From Psychrobacter sp. P2G3 (GTDB lineage Bacteria > Pseudomonadota > Gammaproteobacteria > Pseudomonadales > Moraxellaceae): 64,000 nt of DNA. A program made the position numbers and the translations under genes. The notes beneath the pieces are model-generated. The model was not told the origin of the DNA and did not search any database. It saw nothing but the letters and a program-made list of their open reading frames with translations. Positions 57,128 through 64,000 of this stretch are shown here, piece by piece (the first letter of the stretch is position 1; every line of letters starts with the position of its first letter). The DNA lies in NCBI RefSeq assembly GCF_001593285.1, contig NZ_CP012529.1, forward strand, positions 2,666,001-2,730,000, written 5' to 3'.

Positions 57128-58588
57128 TTAATAATAGCCGAGCACTTTCCACCAAACCAGACCTGCACCTATCCAAACGACTAAGTTAACCACACTCATT
57201 ATCGCGCCAATACCCCACCACTCCCCTAATGTCACATAATCTGAGTTAAAGATAACTGGAGCGGTACCTGTCGCATAATGAGTCAAGGTCATCATGATGT
57301 TGCCTGCTGCCGCAAGTATTAACGCATATAACATTGGCGGTGCACCTAAGCTTAACCCTACTGCGTAAAAGGCTGCGAATAGCGCTGTAATATGAGCAGT
57401 CGTACTGGCAAAGAAATAATGGATATACAAATAAACCAAGGTCAAAATCGCTACTGCACCCATCCAACCAACCCCAGTCGTACCAATCATTGACTCGATG
57501 TTGCTAGAAAACCAGCTGATCAAACCAAGCTTATTTAGGTAAGACGCCATCATAATTAGCGCACCGAACCAAATAATAGTATCCCAAGCAGACTTTTCTT
57601 TGAGCACATCCTCCCACGTGAGTACACCAGTTAATATCAAAGTCGTCAATCCAATAAAAGCCGTCGTCGTGGCATCAACACTAAAGGCTTCACCGAATAT
57701 AAGAGCAGGAATATTCGCCCACAGTATCAACATCAGTGCAAAGACACCGAGCATAATCTTTTCTTGCTTACTGATACTCCCCATTTCATCCAAATTTTCT
57801 GTAGCGAATTTTTTGGCGTTGGGTGTAACTTTTAAGTCAGGTGGATAAATAACATAAATGACCAGTGGCATCAATATTAAACATAGCATCCCAGGTACAA
57901 ACATCGCCACTGCCCATGTTGTCCAAGACAGTTGAATGTCACCACCTGTTGCTTTGTTAACTAAATCTACGACCAGAGGGTTGGGTGCGGTTGCAGTAAT
58001 AAACATGCCCGAAGTGATTGGGTTAGCATGATAATTCACCATTGCTAAATAACGGCCAATCTTTTTTTGAGTACCTTCTTCTGGAGTTGAATGGAAACTC
58101 TGCGCGATGGATTTCATAATAGGGTGAATAATACCGCCACCACGGGCAGTATTAGAGGGCGTAATAGGTGCAATCATTAACTCAGCTGCAGTTAGGGAAT
58201 AAGCCACACCAATCGATTTTTTGCCGAAAATAGAGATAAAGTAATAAGCAATACGGCGTCCCAAACCAGTCTTAATCAATCCTCGCGATATCATTACCGC
58301 GATACCGATCAGCCAAATAAGCGGGCTTGAGTAGCTTGAGAGAGCATCACTGATTGCCTCTTTCGGGCTCTCATTAGTCACGCCAGTGACAGCCACTAAT
58401 GTCACTGCAATAATGGCAATTGCGCCAATCGGTAAAACTTTACCAATAATGGCAACAATCGTAGCAATAAACAACGCCAGCATATGCCAAGCTTCAGGTG
58501 TAACGTCAGCAGGAACTGGAATAACGAACCAGATAATCAAGCCAACTAAGACGGCAATCGCGGCAGGAATAGGTTTAAATGGCATCAT
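57128..58588 (-). CDS. DASS-family (SLC13) anion:sodium symporter or exchanger
   Basis: 486 residues with 11-13 membrane helices. Family features are the hairpin motifs SNTARGGG-type APITPSNTARGGGIIHPI and the later IMMTLTHYATGTAPVIF, plus conserved N-terminal LFIATIVAIIGKVLP. Members carry dicarboxylates, tartrate, citrate or sulfate; the CitT/2-oxoglutarate-malate translocator branch seems closest by motif, so a dicarboxylate or similar organic anion is likely. The AAGG-plus-GAG ribosome site is good. It stands alone. Confidence 0.93.
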   Translation of the reverse strand: MMPFKPIPAAIAVLVGLIIWFVIPVPADVTPEAWHMLALFIATIVAIIGKVLPIGAIAIIAVTLVAVTGVTNESPKEAISDALSSYSSPLIWLIGIAVMISRGLIKTGLGRRIAYYFISIFGKKSIGVAYSLTAAELMIAPITPSNTARGGGIIHPIMKSIAQSFHSTPEEGTQKKIGRYLAMVNYHANPITSGMFITATAPNPLVVDLVNKATGGDIQLSWTTWAVAMFVPGMLCLILMPLVIYVIYPPDLKVTPNAKKFATENLDEMGSISKQEKIMLGVFALMLILWANIPALIFGEAFSVDATTTAFIGLTTLILTGVLTWEDVLKEKSAWDTIIWFGALIMMASYLNKLGLISWFSSNIESMIGTTGVGWMGAVAILTLVYLYIHYFFASTTAHITALFAAFYAVGLSLGAPPMLYALILAAAGNIMMTLTHYATGTAPVIFNSDYVTLGEWWGIGAIMSVVNLVVWIGAGLVWWKVLGYY

Positions 58589-58834
58589 CAGCTCAACCTT
58601 ATCACACGTATAGTAGGTAGTAATATCTTATTCATCAGCTTCAACAAAACCTAAAACTGTAAATAGATAAAAAAACATATAATGAAGCAGTCATTAACTA
58701 ATTATATAGCTATGATATAACGATTAGACTAATGCTGCTTTATTGCTCACTTTTTTTAACATAACTATTTAATGTTAACAATGTCACTTAATGCTAAGAG
58801 TGCCACGAGTTTCTGATTATTAATTATTGGCCAT

Positions 58835-58869
58835 AAAAAAAGAGTGCGTTATTAAACGCACTCTTTTTT
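58835..58869. terminator. Bidirectional terminator
   Basis: Perfect 15-bp stem, AAAAAAGAGTGCGTT (58836-58850) with AACGCACTCTTTTTT (58855-58869), around a 4-nt loop. It serves the yidB-like gene on the minus strand and blocks readthrough in the other direction. Upstream, 58589-58834 shows nothing else. Confidence 0.92.
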
Positions 58870-58909
58870 AAACCAAAACATAATGTACTGAAATTAAAAA
58901 ATACTTGTC

Positions 58910-59626
58910 TTATTTCAGCGTACCAAGACGACTAGATAATTGACTAACAATCTGATCAATCTCTTGATTGGCTTCTGATTCATTGTCCAAATTGCCATGT
59001 GGCGTTAGCTGATTAAAGACTTCTGGCAGTAGCTCAGCCAGACCTTGGCGTACTTCTACATCATTGGCACCAGTATGCGCAGCGACTTGTTGAATTTCAT
59101 TCTCGTCAAATAAACGACTGACATCATTAGGATCCAAGTTATCATTAAGTTCATGATTACTCATCCAAGAGCGTGCTTGATTGTCATAACCCATTCCTGT
59201 GACTTTAGACAATGCGCCGCTAAGTCCACCGTTACGTTGAATCCAGCTTAGTACCATAGGCATAAGAGCCGCCACTAGCATACCTTTACCACCGAAACCG
59301 CTTCTAGTACGCTGACTGCCTAATACGCTACCTAAGATATCACCTAAGCCCCCTGCACCAGAGCTCATACCACCGCGCTGATTGCCACCAGTCAAACCTC
59401 CTAAAATATCATCCAAACCAAAGCCATTACCTGGCTGTTTATCGTATTGTTGCGGATTATATTCACGTGTTTGATTGCGACTACCTGTTAATACCCCACC
59501 TAAAATATCACCAAGACCACCAGTACGACGCGGATTAATATTCTGATTGACTGGGTTGCGTTTAGAATCTTCTGGATCCATAGCACTACGGGCGACTTGT
59601 GTAATTAAATTTCCTAATAAACTCAT
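58910..59626 (-). CDS. YidB-like (DUF937) protein with Gly-rich repeats
   Basis: 238 residues. The C-terminal half (about 115-220) matches DUF937/YidB: GGLSGALSKVTGMG, SWMSNHELNDNLDPNDVSRLF, QQVAAHTGANDVEVRQGLAELLPEVFNQLTPHG. The N-terminal half has three copies of a G-L-x-DILGG unit (GGLGDILGGVL, GFGLDDILGGL, GGLGDILGSVL) in a Gly/Asn/Gln-rich context. Function unknown; in E. coli YidB is abundant and uncharacterised. A strong AGAGGA site is present. Confidence 0.85.
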   Translation of the reverse strand: MSLLGNLITQVARSAMDPEDSKRNPVNQNINPRRTGGLGDILGGVLTGSRNQTREYNPQQYDKQPGNGFGLDDILGGLTGGNQRGGMSSGAGGLGDILGSVLGSQRTRSGFGGKGMLVAALMPMVLSWIQRNGGLSGALSKVTGMGYDNQARSWMSNHELNDNLDPNDVSRLFDENEIQQVAAHTGANDVEVRQGLAELLPEVFNQLTPHGNLDNESEANQEIDQIVSQLSSRLGTLK

Positions 59627-59847
59627 AATATTATCCTCTTATTATTTATAATCGTATTGTCATACCTGACATCAGAGCTGTTAAAAGCATAATCTGACCT
59701 GCTATCTAATATAACAAACCGTTTTAACTAGCAGGATAGGTATTTTGTTATAACGCGTAGGACTTCGTTAGAGAATAATGAAACATTGAATATAAAAAAT
59801 TTATACAATCATATTACCCATGTAAATTTTGCCTGAAACAGACAACT

Positions 59848-60327
59848 TTAAACAATTTTTTCACCTGATATATTCGCTAAAATATTTAGCTGTCGCCATT
59901 CATTACGACTGACTTGATCACGAAAAACGGTCACTGTCAGAGTGCGCTTAAAAGGCTCGACAGTCATAAATTCAAAAGTTATCAACCAATGATAACGATG
60001 TATATTATTAAGCTCAGCCAGCCATAGCTCATCGCCGCGACCAGTACGCATAAGTAATTGCCAATCCTGACTCACTTGCTTATACAAAGGTGGCTGACTC
60101 AAATGTAACAATATTGGACGTGATAAAGCCAAATAGCTTACTACTACTGCACTGATAACCAGTATCACAACATCTTGCCACAATGATAATTCGGCAAGCC
60201 ATAATAGTAATACCAGCGCACTTAGCAATCCGACATATATGAGCGCACGAAGATAACTGCTAGAATTAACAGCAGTATCAATACGTAACGGATTGGTTTG
60301 CGACGGAGCCATAGCGTTGTCAAGCAT
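59848..60327 (-). CDS. ygfX: YgfX (CptA)-like membrane protein
   Basis: 159 residues with a polar start, two membrane helices close together (about 28-65) and a soluble C-terminal domain (QDWQLLMRTGRGDELW, FMTVEPFKRTLTVTVFRDQV, NEWRQLNILANI). Assignment as YgfX rests on this topology, the R-D-x-N/E-W-R-x-L region typical of YgfX, and its position 17 bp after sdhE, the usual ygfY-ygfX pair. In E. coli YgfX affects cytoskeletal proteins; here the role is unknown. Confidence 0.75.
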   Translation of the reverse strand: MLDNAMAPSQTNPLRIDTAVNSSSYLRALIYVGLLSALVLLLWLAELSLWQDVVILVISAVVVSYLALSRPILLHLSQPPLYKQVSQDWQLLMRTGRGDELWLAELNNIHRYHWLITFEFMTVEPFKRTLTVTVFRDQVSRNEWRQLNILANISGEKIV

Positions 60328-60344
60328 AAGAGAGAACCAGATTT

Positions 60345-60626
60345 TTATAGTGAATCTTTAGCATGGCGCCATGTCTTAATTTTATTTACTAATGTCCATA
60401 TCGCTTCGTTTTCTGGACGAGCTTGATTGGTAAAGTAATCCAGTAAATCTGGGTCTTCATGAGTAAGCATTTGCGCAAAAGCCTCTTGCTCAGCAGGCGC
60501 TGCTGTCAAGTAAAGCTCTTTAACGTAAGGATCAATATAGAAATCTAACTCTTTTAATCCACGGCGTGCTTGATAAATAATACGGCGCTGTTCGTTAGTT
60601 GGTTCTGGTTGGGTTATTGCTGTCAT
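60345..60626 (-). CDS. sdhE: FAD assembly factor SdhE
   Basis: 93 residues. SdhE helps attach FAD covalently to SdhA of succinate dehydrogenase. The key RGxxE motif is present (RRGLKELD) and the helical core YIDPYVKELYLTAAPAEQEAF and LTHEDPDLLDYF is standard. Confidence 0.95.
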   Translation of the reverse strand: MTAITQPEPTNEQRRIIYQARRGLKELDFYIDPYVKELYLTAAPAEQEAFAQMLTHEDPDLLDYFTNQARPENEAIWTLVNKIKTWRHAKDSL

Positions 60627-60698
60627 AGGTACGGTCTCAATTAAAGATATATTTAAATAGAAGTTTGATTTTTAATCATCGAATAATAATTATGATAG

Positions 60699-61601
60699 TT
60701 AGGCTTTATGCTGATTATGAGTGGATAACTGTTTCCATAATGCCACTGCCTGCTGCATCATTGGCACATTATGGGTACGAATAATGCTTGCGCCTTGTTG
60801 CAAAGCCAGCAAGCCAGCGGCAGTCCCTACTGCATCACGATCAGATGCCTTAGTCTCTGCGAGCATGTTGACTCCGCTATTGGCCAATACTTCTGCTAAA
60901 AAACGCTTGCGCGAAACACCAAACATCATTGGTAACCCAAGTATTTGCAAGCTATCAAGCTGTGTTAATAAGGTGCAGTGATGGTCATAGTTTTTAGCAA
61001 AACCAAATCCTGGGTCAATAATTATCTTATCACGCTTCACGCCGAAGCTTGTTACCTCATCGATACGAGCGGCTAACTCAGCAATGACATCGCTAACTAC
61101 ATTATTATACTGCGCTAAATGATTCATGGTTGTCGGCTCACCACGCATATGCATAAGCATCACTGGTATATCAAGTTTGACCGCCATAGCTACTGCACCC
61201 TCGCGCTTGAGAGCACGCACATCATTCCAAATGTCTGCACCTGCTTCAAACGCAGTCTCTATAACTGCAGGATTACTAGTATCAATAGATAGCCAAACTG
61301 CATCGCCAAGATATTGCCTGATGGCTGTGACAACTGGCACCACGCGCTGTACTTCTTCAATAGTATCAACGGCATCCGCATTTGGACGTGTAGATTCGCC
61401 CCCAATATCGATAATAGTCGCTCCTGCCTCAAGCATTTCTTGACAGTGTGCAACGGCTTTATCAATGGCATTGAATTGTCCACCATCCGAGAATGAGTCA
61501 GGTGTTACATTCAAAATACCCATTATATGTGGTTGAGATAAATCTAAAACTTTATTGCCACTAGAAAGAGTATAAGCTGGTAAAGGGAGGAACAATGCCA
61601 T
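60699..61601 (-). CDS. folP: Dihydropteroate synthase
   Basis: Condenses pABA with dihydropterin diphosphate in folate synthesis; sulfonamide target. Motifs: IMGILNVTPDSFSDGGQF, DIGGESTRPNA, LMHMRGEPTTMN, IIDPGFGFAKN and FGVSRKRFL. Length 300 is slightly long. It lies downstream of ftsH on the same strand, as in E. coli (ftsH-folP), but a terminator between the two indicates separate transcription here. Confidence 0.96.
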   Translation of the reverse strand: MALFLPLPAYTLSSGNKVLDLSQPHIMGILNVTPDSFSDGGQFNAIDKAVAHCQEMLEAGATIIDIGGESTRPNADAVDTIEEVQRVVPVVTAIRQYLGDAVWLSIDTSNPAVIETAFEAGADIWNDVRALKREGAVAMAVKLDIPVMLMHMRGEPTTMNHLAQYNNVVSDVIAELAARIDEVTSFGVKRDKIIIDPGFGFAKNYDHHCTLLTQLDSLQILGLPMMFGVSRKRFLAEVLANSGVNMLAETKASDRDAVGTAAGLLALQQGASIIRTHNVPMMQQAVALWKQLSTHNQHKA

Positions 61602-61735
61602 AATTAATCCATTATTGATAATTGTTTCATAAATAAATATGCTTTGCTAAATGATCGGTCTCAGTTATGTTCTACAAGAAGATAAATCCCGAAGCAAATA
61701 AATTTAGCTCATCATACCAGTAAATTTATACCAAT

Positions 61736-61764
61736 AAAAAAGCCCTTTAAGAAAAAGGGCTTTT
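61736..61764 (-). terminator. Terminator after ftsH
   Basis: AAAAGCCCTTT (61738-61748) pairs with AAAGGGCTTTT (61754-61764). Read on the minus strand the stem is followed by six T residues. Confidence 0.88.
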
Positions 61765-61791
61765 GCATAAATTATTGAATGACTTTTAACT

Positions 61792-63684
61792 TTACATCGC
61801 TGGCAATGGTGGTGGAGTTAAACCCGTTGGCTTAATATTACCTTTTGCGAGATTGACTTCATGTTGGTAAACTTTTGGTGGACGTGGATCTTCACCTGCT
61901 AGGATATCCTGCAACTGATCACGGTCAATCGTTTCCCATTTCATTAAGGCATCAACCATTGCATGCATTTTATCTTGATTACCTTCGATCAGCTCACGAG
62001 CAATATCATACTGCTCTTCTAACATCCGGCGTACTTCTTCATCAACTTTTTGCTGCGTCGCTTCTGAGATAGTACGGTTACTAGAACCGAAATATCCTTG
62101 CGAGCTATCATCATCTTCATACACCATAATACCAAGGGCATCAGACATACCATACTTAGTAACCATGGCGCGCGCCATTTTAGTTGCACGCTCAAAGTCG
62201 TTAGAAGCGCCTGTCGACTGCTGATTAATAAATACTTCTTCAGCAATACGACCGCCGAATAATATAGCGATATCGCTTAGCATTTTTGACTTATACATAC
62301 TAGTTTGATCGTGCTCAGGCAATTGCCAAGTCACACCAAGCGCAAAACCACGCGGCATAATAGTCACTTTATGCACAGGATCCGTACCTGGCAATAGCTC
62401 AGCGACCAATGCATGGCCCGCCTCATGATAAGCAGTTGCACGGCGCTCTTCTTCGCGTATCACCATTGATTTACGCTCAGGACCCATGTACAACTTATCT
62501 TTAGCATCTTCAAAATCATTCATGTCGACGCTAGTTTTATTACGACGTGCTGCAAACAATGCTGCTTCGTTTACAAGGTTAGCAAGCTGTGCGCCACTGA
62601 ATCCAGGAGTACCACGAGCAAGTGCATTGGCATCAACACCGATAGTATTCGGTAGTTTTCTCAAATGCACTTTTAAAATTTGCTCACGGCCTTTAATATC
62701 TGGCAAGCCTACTTGCACCTGACGGTCAAAACGACCCGGACGCAACAATGCTTTATCGAGAACATCTGCACGGTTAGTCGCAGCAATGACAATAACGCCT
62801 TCATTACCTTCAAAACCATCCATCTCGACCAGCAACTGGTTAAGCGTCTGTTCACGCTCGTCATTACCGCCGCCCATACCAGAGCCACGATGGCGACCGA
62901 CTGCATCAATCTCATCAATAAAGATGATACAAGGCGCACTTTTCTTGGCTTGTTCAAACATGTCACGTACACGAGATGCACCGACACCGACGAACATCTC
63001 AACAAAATCAGAACCTGAAATTGAGAAGAACGGTACTTTAGCTTCACCAGCAATGGCTCGTGCTAGCAACGTTTTACCAGTACCAGGAGGACCTACCATC
63101 AAAATACCACGTGGAATCGTCGCACCAAGCTTGGTAAACTTATCGGGATCACGTAAGAACTCGACAACTTCCACCACTTCTTCTTTGGCTTCTTCACAAC
63201 CAGCAACGTCTTCGAAGTTGACGTTGATTTGGTCTTCAGTCAGCATTTTAGCTTTAGATTTACCAAAGCTCATTGGACCGCCGCCCTTACCGCCAGCGCC
63301 CCCTTGCATGTTACGCATGAAGAACAAGAACAGACCAATAATCAATAGGATTGGGAAACTGGCTATTAACAATTGCATTAACACGCTTTGACGTTTAGGC
63401 GCAGTCCCTTGGACTTCGACTTGGTTCTCACGCAATAGTGGCATTAGCTGCTCATCAGTCACAGCTGGCCTAATGGTCTCAAAAGATGAGCCATTTTTCT
63501 TCTCGCCGATGATTTGCTCGCCGTCAATCTCAACACTGGCTACTTGGTTTTCGGACACTGCGGTCACAAACTCAGAGTAGTTAAGGTTATCTGGCTCAGA
63601 TGATTGATCAAAGCCACTAAACACCAGCACCAAAACGCCGATTACCACCAGCCACAATAAGGTATTTTTTACCATGTCGCTCAC
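61792..63684 (-). CDS. ftsH: ATP-dependent zinc metalloprotease FtsH
   Basis: Inner-membrane hexameric AAA+ protease that degrades membrane and regulatory proteins. Two N-terminal membrane helices flank a periplasmic domain; AAA module with Walker A GPPGTGKT (198-205), Walker [16 protein letters not shown] region [20 protein letters not shown]; metal site HEAGH with the later Asp ligand. A Gly-rich linker (GGAGGKGGG) follows the second helix. The start is given as GTG 63684 (GGGAA 6 nt upstream); ATG 63675 is an alternative with a weaker site. Confidence 0.97.
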   Translation of the reverse strand: MSDMVKNTLLWLVVIGVLVLVFSGFDQSSEPDNLNYSEFVTAVSENQVASVEIDGEQIIGEKKNGSSFETIRPAVTDEQLMPLLRENQVEVQGTAPKRQSVLMQLLIASFPILLIIGLFLFFMRNMQGGAGGKGGGPMSFGKSKAKMLTEDQINVNFEDVAGCEEAKEEVVEVVEFLRDPDKFTKLGATIPRGILMVGPPGTGKTLLARAIAGEAKVPFFSISGSDFVEMFVGVGASRVRDMFEQAKKSAPCIIFIDEIDAVGRHRGSGMGGGNDEREQTLNQLLVEMDGFEGNEGVIVIAATNRADVLDKALLRPGRFDRQVQVGLPDIKGREQILKVHLRKLPNTIGVDANALARGTPGFSGAQLANLVNEAALFAARRNKTSVDMNDFEDAKDKLYMGPERKSMVIREEERRATAYHEAGHALVAELLPGTDPVHKVTIMPRGFALGVTWQLPEHDQTSMYKSKMLSDIAILFGGRIAEEVFINQQSTGASNDFERATKMARAMVTKYGMSDALGIMVYEDDDSSQGYFGSSNRTISEATQQKVDEEVRRMLEEQYDIARELIEGNQDKMHAMVDALMKWETIDRDQLQDILAGEDPRPPKVYQHEVNLAKGNIKPTGLTPPPLPAM

Positions 63685-64000
63685 TAGTTATTCCCATCCC
63701 TTACTTATTGGTGTGTTTACTAAACACGTGACGCCCATATATAAATGTAATATAAATTCATCATACATTATCAGACGACTTTGCTTGAAACAAAACAAAG
63801 TTAATATATTATGATATGTGGTTTTAACCTGCACAATTCAAGCGAAAGCTGCGTTTATTCAGTTAACAATTGTAGCGGTTTTCGCACCTTATATGACGTA
63901 CTTTATAAAGTTAATAATAGACTATTTATTAGCTACAACCTATTGAAACAACAAGTTATTTTATTGCTATCCAGAACATCTCTTTTGATCGTGGTCTAGA
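63685..64000. other. Upstream region of ftsH, gene-free to the window edge
   Basis: AT-rich, without a convincing ORF. rlmE, which often precedes ftsH, is not present here. The ftsH promoter should lie in this stretch, but I cannot define it. Confidence 0.5.

Noticed and set aside
62786..63391. 201-residue antisense ORF opposite ftsH
   Set aside because: Shadow of a strongly conserved gene on the other strand; composition typical of an antisense frame.
63811..63999. ORF at the right edge of the window
   Set aside because: AT-rich, no family likeness, no ribosome site; likely spurious.

Overview
The window is an ordinary chromosomal stretch of a gammaproteobacterium, most consistent with Moraxellaceae and probably Psychrobacter (inference). 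The grounds are moderate-to-low GC, Moraxellaceae-type gene neighbourhoods (ispH-gmk-rpoZ-spoT-ridA-priA; yciB-yciI; ftsH-folP-sdhE-ygfX), a SpoT with a decayed synthetase domain, and recA with no convincing LexA box. I see no transposase, phage gene, CRISPR array, rRNA or tRNA.

Layout. 0-8 kb: the 3' end of glutathione reductase, a GNAT acetyltransferase, a Rieske-flavoprotein fusion, truD, a membrane diguanylate cyclase and a PHP-family nuclease. 8-13 kb: yciB, yciI with a translationally coupled envelope protein, mnmC, a YjbQ protein and a lipoprotein. 13-22 kb, mostly minus strand: a DUF4112 protein, ubiA, a small L7/L12-like protein, rsmJ, uppP, tsaB and ffh, then a divergent cytochrome c assembly protein (ypjD-like) and purU. 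22.4-28.1 kb: one 1913-residue lipoprotein built of about 13 Ig-like modules, the main accessory gene. 28-38 kb: rpmB-rpmG, three small proteins of unknown function, rpe, a DUF2805 protein, S-formylglutathione hydrolase, a membrane-embedded C13 (caspase/legumain-like) peptidase, htpG and a thioesterase. 38-47 kb: ispH, gmk, rpoZ, spoT, ridA, priA. 47-53.6 kb: a CDF metal exporter, unknown proteins, a Kef-type antiporter, a DUF2628/pilin-like chimera and trmB. 53.6-54.8 kb: a 1.24-kb gene-free, AT-rich gap. 54.8-64 kb: recA-recX, a DASS transporter, a YidB-like protein, ygfX-sdhE, folP and ftsH.

Functional themes are translation and RNA modification (truD, mnmC, rsmJ, trmB, tsaB, rpmB/rpmG), envelope and export (ffh, uppP, ftsH, lipoproteins), stringent and nucleotide metabolism (gmk, rpoZ, spoT) and DNA repair/restart (recA, recX, priA).

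The most unusual signals are these. (1) The gap before recA holds two perfect DnaA boxes 3 bp apart, a third near-match, and an inverted pair of ParB-site-like half sites. (2) Two families of MITE-like intergenic repeats, one with perfect 10-bp terminal inverted repeats. (3) The giant Ig-like lipoprotein, with a recurring inserted motif. (4) Recurrent degenerate 15-16-bp intergenic tandem repeats. (5) A short shared motif just after three consecutive stop codons (spoT, ridA, priA). (6) Several housekeeping enzymes with long polar N-terminal extensions. No complete new defence or biosynthetic system could be supported.
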